64,000 bases of DNA from Smittia aterrima (lineage: Eukaryota > Arthropoda > Insecta > Diptera > Chironomidae). The position numbers and the translations under genes are program-made. The notes beneath the pieces are model-generated. The model was not told the origin of the DNA. It saw only the letters and a program-made list of their open reading frames with translations, and searched no databases. This document shows, one piece after another, positions 57,717-64,000 of this stretch. How positions within the stretch are numbered: the first letter of the stretch is position 1; each line of letters opens with the position of its first letter. Location: positions 15,717,537 through 15,781,536 of the forward strand of contig CP093829.1 of assembly GCA_033063855.1 (NCBI GenBank). The letters are read 5' to 3'.

Positions 57717-58890
57717 AAGAATTCACACAAAGTTGCATCTCCATGCATTTATTTTTATCCTGTTGTATAAGTCGATTATGACGGATTTATAAAGTTTAGT
57801 CCTATTTTTGGATTTTTACAAAAGAAAGTTTTGATTTTTTTTGAGGTGATTTCCAAGTGAAAGCTGGTTTTTTGATTAAATGAGTAGGTTGAGCTGATTA
57901 AAGGTATTTTATGCACTGCTTGAGATTTTCGATTGCGCAAAAAAGTTAAAATTTGTAACGGCTTTTCGCGGTTGTTTTCAAACTGTTTCTAAAAAAAATC
58001 GTAAAATCGCTCTTGGATAACTTGACATTTTCCTAGCAAATAAATAAGAAAAATATGTTGATTGACTACAAAAGTGTTCAATAGTGACTAAATAAGTGAA
58101 GAACATTGAAGAAAACATGGATTCAAGTAGGATTTGTTGATAAAATCTAATTGGAGCGAGCTAGTGTTTTTTTCGCTGTTTTGAATTGAAAAATCTTTCT
58201 TTATAACTTAACTTAAATACAAACTAAGTTAGTTTCACAATAACTTTAGTGCTTATTCATCCAAATACCCTGTGAAAACTTTATTTTACTTGAAAATTGT
58301 CAAAGAGGTCAGCCGGCAAACCGTTAGTTCCGAATTCCGATCGAAAAAAAATATTAATTAAACCAAAGGCTCAACTTTCTTATCACAATTATGATCGATT
58401 TGACTTCGTGAGATAAACTGCAGGTATATGACAGATAGAATTCCCAGATACATTTCCCTTAGATTTCGTGAATGAACAGTTACTTTTCTCTTGTAACCTT
58501 GATTTCTGATTGGGAGAAAAAAACATCGTATGATGATATCGTGTGTTGTTGACGTCACAGTTGTTTATTGAATTGAAGTGGCGAGCCTCCTTAATCGTAG
58601 AAGTAGAGTAGTTCGTTAAAAGGTTTCAAACATAACAAGAAGACTTTTTGTCTTCTCTCTTATTCTCCTCGAGTTCAAGTGAGTTTGCATTAGGATAATA
58701 AAGCTTCCCCTTTCATTTGTTACCGCGTCCTTTTAAAGTCGGTCAAACACTTAAAACTCCACATTGGCGTTTATTGTGTGACGTTACTTCCGATTACTTT
58801 TCTGTTTCGGGAATTTCTCTCGACGATCGTGTTTTGTGTGAAGAAAGAAGAAACGTAAAATATTTAAGTGATTCACTATTTGTTTGTGCA
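57717..58890. other. Intergenic DNA and promoter/5'UTR of acetyl-CoA carboxylase
   Basis: About 1.2 kb without a recognised gene. The distal ACC promoter should lie here; the coding start is at 58891. Confidence 0.4.
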
Positions 58891-61800
58891 ATGTCTAGCG
58901 AGAAAAGATTTAGTTCCGTGTCTTCTTTTATCGGAAAGCTTTTAAGAAGGAAAGGTAGGACAGATTTAGAAAACGTGCCAAGTCAAGTGGCTTAAGTTCG
59001 AATTTGATAATTTTCGAGATAAGATAAGGTTCAGAAAGAAAAAGAAATTTACTTTTAAACATATTACACTGTAGGTATAAAGATTCACATTGCCAATTGG
59101 ACTCATTCTCCCTTTCGTGTGTGCTTTCCGCACCCGAACGTCGTGTTCGGCTCTCATTTGAATATTGAAATGTTTTTCTTTTCATTAGCTTATCATTTAA
59201 ACTCTACTTCACTTTTTTTTTGAGGCAGCGCGCTAGTCACAAGCGAGACGAGTAACAAGACGGTTCTCAGTGGGTTAGTGTCAAATCGATCGGTTTAATT
59301 TGTATTGAATTTATTAAAATTTGAATACTTTACACATTTAAATTGTGAATTGAGCATCAGACTTTCCTTCGAAATTACTTAATAGTCGCTATCAGTGTGT
59401 TTGATGTTTGAGGAATAAAGCGTGTTCAGGTTATAATAATAAGAGTCAATGACGAAAGCGATCATGCCATTTCTTGATTGTGTGTTTTGAGTAAGCAGCG
59501 AATAAAAGAAAATTTATTTTGGACTCACTATCAATTGTACTATTGTCGGTGAATGATTGAAAAGAAAAAAAAGTCGAGTGCGTGAATTAAAGAAAATTTG
59601 AACGTCTGTCACCTGTCGTTGTCAAGACGAAATTCGTCTTCCCATTGCGTTCGAAATTATATAAGAGTTCTTATCAAGAACCGTTCTTTTCTGTGTATTG
59701 ACCTTCGCAACAGATTGCCGATGTCATCGAGCTCTGGCCCAGTTTAATGTGTCACTTTATGCTGTTGATCCTTTGCTTTACTGTGGCTTTGTATAAATTG
59801 TATTTGCATAAATTAAAGAATCAAAAGTTAACCTTAGATCATCGATTCGCCGTTAACACTTTACGTATGTAGTGTCGTGTTCAAATTTATTTCTGCTTTA
59901 ATCGGCAAATTTTGCCATTTTGAATAAGTTCCTCTATCAATTGAATAACAACTTGTTCCCTCCTTTTCAAGATCAACAATCTGAGGTCACAGAATCTGAT
60001 CTGTCATCGACGGAAGACAAAGTATCGAAGAAAGTAACATTCAGTGAAGAAAAGACAGAGAGCAAGTCGGAGACAATAAGAAATTTCTACATGATGGAAA
60101 CGACGAAGGAGGAAGGGAAGCCAAACTTTATGATGGGCGGAGAAGATGGATTCGAGGACATCGAAGAGAAGGATGAATTTCCTTCGGGCATGAACAACGT
60201 TGGCATGCTTACAAAACAATTATCGGATGCCGCTCTGATCGACAAGCGTCGTCGATTGAGGTAATTAATTAATCCACACAATATCAACTTGTATTTTAAC
60301 AATTGGGTTTGATTATCATTTTGATAAGAGAACTTCAGCTATTGCTAAGCTTACGAATAAGAGTAAACAAACTCGAGAGCTTATTACTTCACTGGCAAAT
60401 GACAACAAAAATTTTATTTGCCGTATTTATCTGTTTGTGAGACAGCAATATACGCGAGGAGAAGTATTCCAACGCGATCATATGTTTCTTCGGAATGCAG
60501 TGAGAAAGAAAAATATCTCAGACGAGCCCACAAGTTTAACTTCACTACAAGTTCACACTCACATTTGAGTTAAGCCTGTGACGAAACGGCAACAACATAT
60601 GATGCGTAGATGTGAGAAGTTGTTCAACCAGTTCCATCTGACGATGAGTTGCTGTTGGCAAAAAAAAAAACATTTTCCTTACCAGTTTCATTTTGGACGT
60701 TGAGCGCGATAGTCACATAACCGAGTTTAAAAGAAACTTTCAGAATCGAGTTTAGTTTTGTCCAGTGGGAAGAAAAATTTCAACGTAATCGAGTTGAATT
60801 AGATAAAAGCCAAGACTTTCGGTAATATTCTTCAAAATTTCTCTTGACACGAGTCGCCAAACAAAGCAACAGTTCAAAGCTTTCGCCGAATAACTTTAAA
60901 TTGTTATGAATTCACTGTTTGTCTGTTTTGCTAATAAATTTCAAAGCGATAAGAACGTTGAGCTGTCGGTAAATATTGAAGAGCTTGATAGAGATTGAAT
61001 TACAAGCACCGAAAATTAATCAGCTTTCACCTTTGCGCAAATTCTTCCGTTTGTATTCACAATTTTCTCTTTTACTTTCGGGGTGTCGGTTATATAAGAC
61101 GACGAAATCGTCATCAAACTTGTTTTTGAAATGAAAATCCAACACTGATTGTTTGTGCAACGATTCATTGAAGCACATTTGAAAAGCCTTAACAGCTTAA
61201 ATACTTTAACGTGTTGACATTACACAAATTCTAATTGCGCACTACAGCGTACTTGACCAGGATTTTTTGCATGCTAACGTACATTCGCTTTGTTTGATTA
61301 TAATAATTGTCCAAACTATTCGATAAAAAAAGATTTGAAGACGTAAGAGTTAACCGAGGTCAAACGTGACGTATTTCTTTTGAAAACGTGGTATTTCTTC
61401 AATGTCAAGTGTGTGAGCTGCGCAGATGATCGCTCTCTGCTTTACTGTTTACGTTCTTGATTCTCGAGACTCCTTACTACTTCCATTACTGTTCCGCACG
61501 TTGCACAGCGAACTCGAAGCTTGAACAGATGGGAGCTTTGCTCTCTCGTGAATCTCATTCGAAAATTGAATTTAATGTGAGGCTTTCGCAGCTTGAATCG
61601 TCTGGAAGTATGTTAAAGCGTCGACCTAGTAAACGGTTTGTGTTAGCTGAATCTGGTGAAGAAACTGCGTGGAACACAACAACTGACAATGATCCAGCTA
61701 TACCAGCAGCTCCTGCGCAACCGCCAATTCCTCCTCCGCCGCAGATTGAGATTGGACTAATCACAGCCAATACTACTGATGACATCGAAGAAGTTGTCGA

Positions 61801-64000
61801 AAATGTTCCTGTCACACCAACTGCGACACTTCTCACCGTTCCTACTCCGATTAAGTCGGGACTAAAGTAAAGTTTTGTTCATTTGCCAGTGAAGCAATAT
61901 TGTAGTTTGATTAGTTCGATAATAATGAAGTTAAGCGCAAACATTGATTACAAACACTCAAAATATATTTCATTATTATAGACCAAGTATGTCGCATGGT
62001 ACCGGGCTTGGACTCGAGCGACATCTTGAACGTGATTTTCTGCTCGCAACCACTGAAGAGTTTGTTAAACGTTTCGGTGGAAACAGAGCCATCAACAAAG
62101 TCCTAATTGCCAACAATGGAATCGCCGCTGTCAAGTGCATGCGATCAATCCGACGCTGGTCTTACGAAATGTTTAAGAACGAACGTGCAGTTCGTTTTGT
62201 GGTTATGGTTACACCAGAAGATCTGAAGGCCAACGCTGAGTAAGTTACACGACTTCAAAGGTCAAAATAGGTTTTAATTGCTTCTTTACAACTTCAATCC
62301 AGGTACATCAAGATGGCCGATCATTACGTTCCTGTTCCTGGTGGATCGAACAACAATAACTACGCAAACGTTGAGTTGATTGTTGATATCGCATTGAGAA
62401 CTCAAGTGCAAGCTGTTTGGGCTGGATGGGGCCATGCTTCAGAAAATCCTAAATTGCCGGAATTGCTTCACAAGAACGGTTTGGTGTTCTTGGGGCCACC
62501 AGAAAAAGCTATGTGGGCTTTAGGAGACAAGGTCGCCTCTTCAATCGTCGCTCAAACTGCAGACATTCCAACACTTCCATGGTCAGGATCAGAGCTCAAG
62601 GCTCAATACAGCGGAAAGAAAATCAAAATATCGACGGAGTTGTTCAATCGCGGTTGTGTCACTTCAGCTGAATATGGATTAATTAATGCAAGTAAAATCG
62701 GATATCCCGTGATGATTAAAGCGTCAGAAGGAGGTGGTGGAAAAGGAATTCGTCGCGTTGATCATGCTGATGAGTTTCCAGCTCTCTTCCGTCAAGTTCA
62801 AGCTGAAGTTCCCGGATCTCCGATCTTTGTCATGAAACTCGCCAAAGGTGCTCGGCATTTGGAAGTTCAACTGCTTGCCGATCAATATGGAAATGCAATC
62901 AGTTTGTTTGGAAGAGATTGCAGTATTCAACGACGTCATCAGAAAATCATTGAAGAAGCGCCAGCTATTGTTGCGGAGCCTGAAGTCTTTGAAGAAATGG
63001 AAAAATCTGCCGTTCGCCTTGCAAAGATGGTTGGATATGTTAGCGCGGGAACAGTCGAGTATCTCTACGATACTGACGGAAACTTTTTCTTCTTGGAGTT
63101 GAATCCTCGTTTGCAAGTTGAACATCCCTGCACAGAAATGGTTTCTGATGTCAACTTGCCAGCTTGTCAGCTTCAAATCGGTATGGGAATTCCATTGTAT
63201 CGTATTAAAGACATTCGTTTGATGTATGGTGAATCACCATGGGAATCTACAATTATCGACTTCGACAATCCCACGAACAAACCTAGACCGTGGGGACACG
63301 TAATTGCTGCTCGCATTACTTCAGAAAACCCAGATGAAGGGTTCAAGCCATCTTCGGGAACAGTTCAAGAATTGAACTTCCGATCGAGCAAGAATGTTTG
63401 GGGATACTTCAGTGTTGCAGCGTCGGGAGGTCTTCATGAGTTTGCTGATTCTCAGTTTGGACATTGCTTCTCTTGGGGAGAAAATCGTAACCAAGCGCGT
63501 GAGAATTTGGTAATTGCGCTTAAAGAGCTTTCGATTCGTGGGGATTTCAGAACAACTGTCGAGTATCTCATCACTTTACTCGAAGCCAACCGCTTCTTAG
63601 ATAACACAATTGACACAGCTTGGCTCGATGCTTTGATCGCTGAACGAGTCAAGTCTGACAAACCTGATGTGTTATTGGGAGTTATTTGCGGAGCGCTTCA
63701 CATTGCCGATCGTCAAATTATCGAAACGTTTACGCACTTCCAGACATCGCTTGAAAAAGGTCAAATTCAAGCTGCCAACACACTTACAAACGTTGTTGAT
63801 GTTGAATTGATTTCCGAGGCAGTTAAGTACAAAGTTCAAGCCGTGAAAAGTGGAAGTAACTCATACTTCTTGGTGATGAATGGATCGTTCAAAGAAGTTG
63901 ATGTTCATCGCTTGTCTGATGGGGGAATGTTATTGTCCTTGGAAGGCGCCAGTTACACGACTTACATGAAAGAAGAGGTTGATCGTTATCGCATCGTTAT
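58891..64000 (+). CDS. ACC: Acetyl-CoA carboxylase, N-terminal part (runs off the window)
   Basis: Biotin enzyme making malonyl-CoA, the committed step of fatty-acid synthesis. Coding exons of this isoform: 58891-58954 (MSSEKRFSSVSSFIGKLLRR), 59972-60260, 61982-62239, 62303-64000 and beyond; phases are consistent. Residues before RPSMSHGTG are Ser/Glu/Lys-rich, the usual regulatory head. The biotin carboxylase domain follows: VLIANNGIAAVK, GWGHASENP, ATP-grasp EGGGGKGIRR, EVQLLADQYG, RDCSIQRRHQK and FFLELNPRLQVEHP. The biotin site (EAMKM-type) and carboxyltransferase lie beyond 64000. A second first exon is at 61529-61866; it joins the exon at 61982 in the same phase. Confidence 0.96.
60261..61528. 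other. ACC intron; probable internal promoter
   Basis: No conserved coding sequence was seen. The region just upstream of 61529 is likely to hold the start site of the transcript using the alternative first exon. Confidence 0.4.
61529..61866 (+). CDS. ACC: Alternative first coding exon of ACC, with N-myristoylation motif
   Basis: ATG at 61529 opens 112 codons plus two bases, ending at the donor GTAAAG (61867). This phase matches the exon at 61982, so the isoform reads ...SGLK-PSMSHGTG, replacing the two exons at 58891-60260. The N-terminus MGALLSRESHSK fits the N-myristoylation consensus (Gly2, small uncharged residue 3, Ser6). A basic patch (LKRRPSKRFV) and a Pro-rich stretch (QPPIPPPPQ) follow. 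Insect and vertebrate ACC genes are known to use alternative N-termini. That this one is a lipid-anchored form is inference. Confidence 0.75.

Overview
The window is AT-rich nuclear DNA of an insect. Genes are split by many short introns (mostly 50-80 bp, GT-AG) and encode arthropod proteins: a group VI chitinase, Dsp1, syndecan with a Drosophila-like cytoplasmic tail, Raf and Pal. Gene density, intron size and protein identity suggest a true fly, probably a compact-genome nematoceran such as a chironomid midge. The species is inference. Coordinates were worked out by hand from splice sites and reading phase; no search or transcript data were available.

Layout. 1-134: probable last codons of an unrecognised gene. 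1344-11974 (+): a very large Cht6-type chitinase with two alternative 3' ends. 11975-16724: gene-poor DNA with decayed transposons, including a 1,287-bp mariner-like element and a LINE tail. 16725-20215 (+): Dsp1. 22089-40519 (-): an array of four acyl-CoA oxidase genes (A-D), with a small lysine-rich SMKR1-like gene (+) between A and B. C and D share a recent, almost identical duplication. C has lost its start. The DNA between them is a nest of mobile elements: a decayed DDE transposase gene split by a MITE, a tRNA-derived SINE-like unit, a copia 5' fragment, a hAT-like element and a zinc-finger fragment. 40784-43133 (+): DDX24 helicase. 45132-48807 (-): syndecan. 49532-51737 (-): peptidyl-alpha-hydroxyglycine alpha-amidating lyase. 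52238-52570 (+): SmE. 53009-55153 (-): Raf. 55679-57716 (+): ETF-ubiquinone oxidoreductase. 58891-64000 (+): 5' part of acetyl-CoA carboxylase, with two alternative first coding parts, running off the window.

Functional links. Three loci concern fatty-acid metabolism: peroxisomal first-step beta-oxidation (Acox array), transfer of electrons from mitochondrial beta-oxidation to ubiquinone (Etf-QO), and malonyl-CoA synthesis (ACC). I see no operon-like organisation. Several pairs are divergent with 0.26-0.56 kb between start codons: Acox A/SMKR1, Acox D/DDX24, Pal/SmE and Raf/Etf-QO.

Most worth checking: the predicted N-myristoylated ACC isoform, the Acox duplication with its truncated copy, the MITE-in-transposase nest, and the giant charged repeat exon of Cht6.
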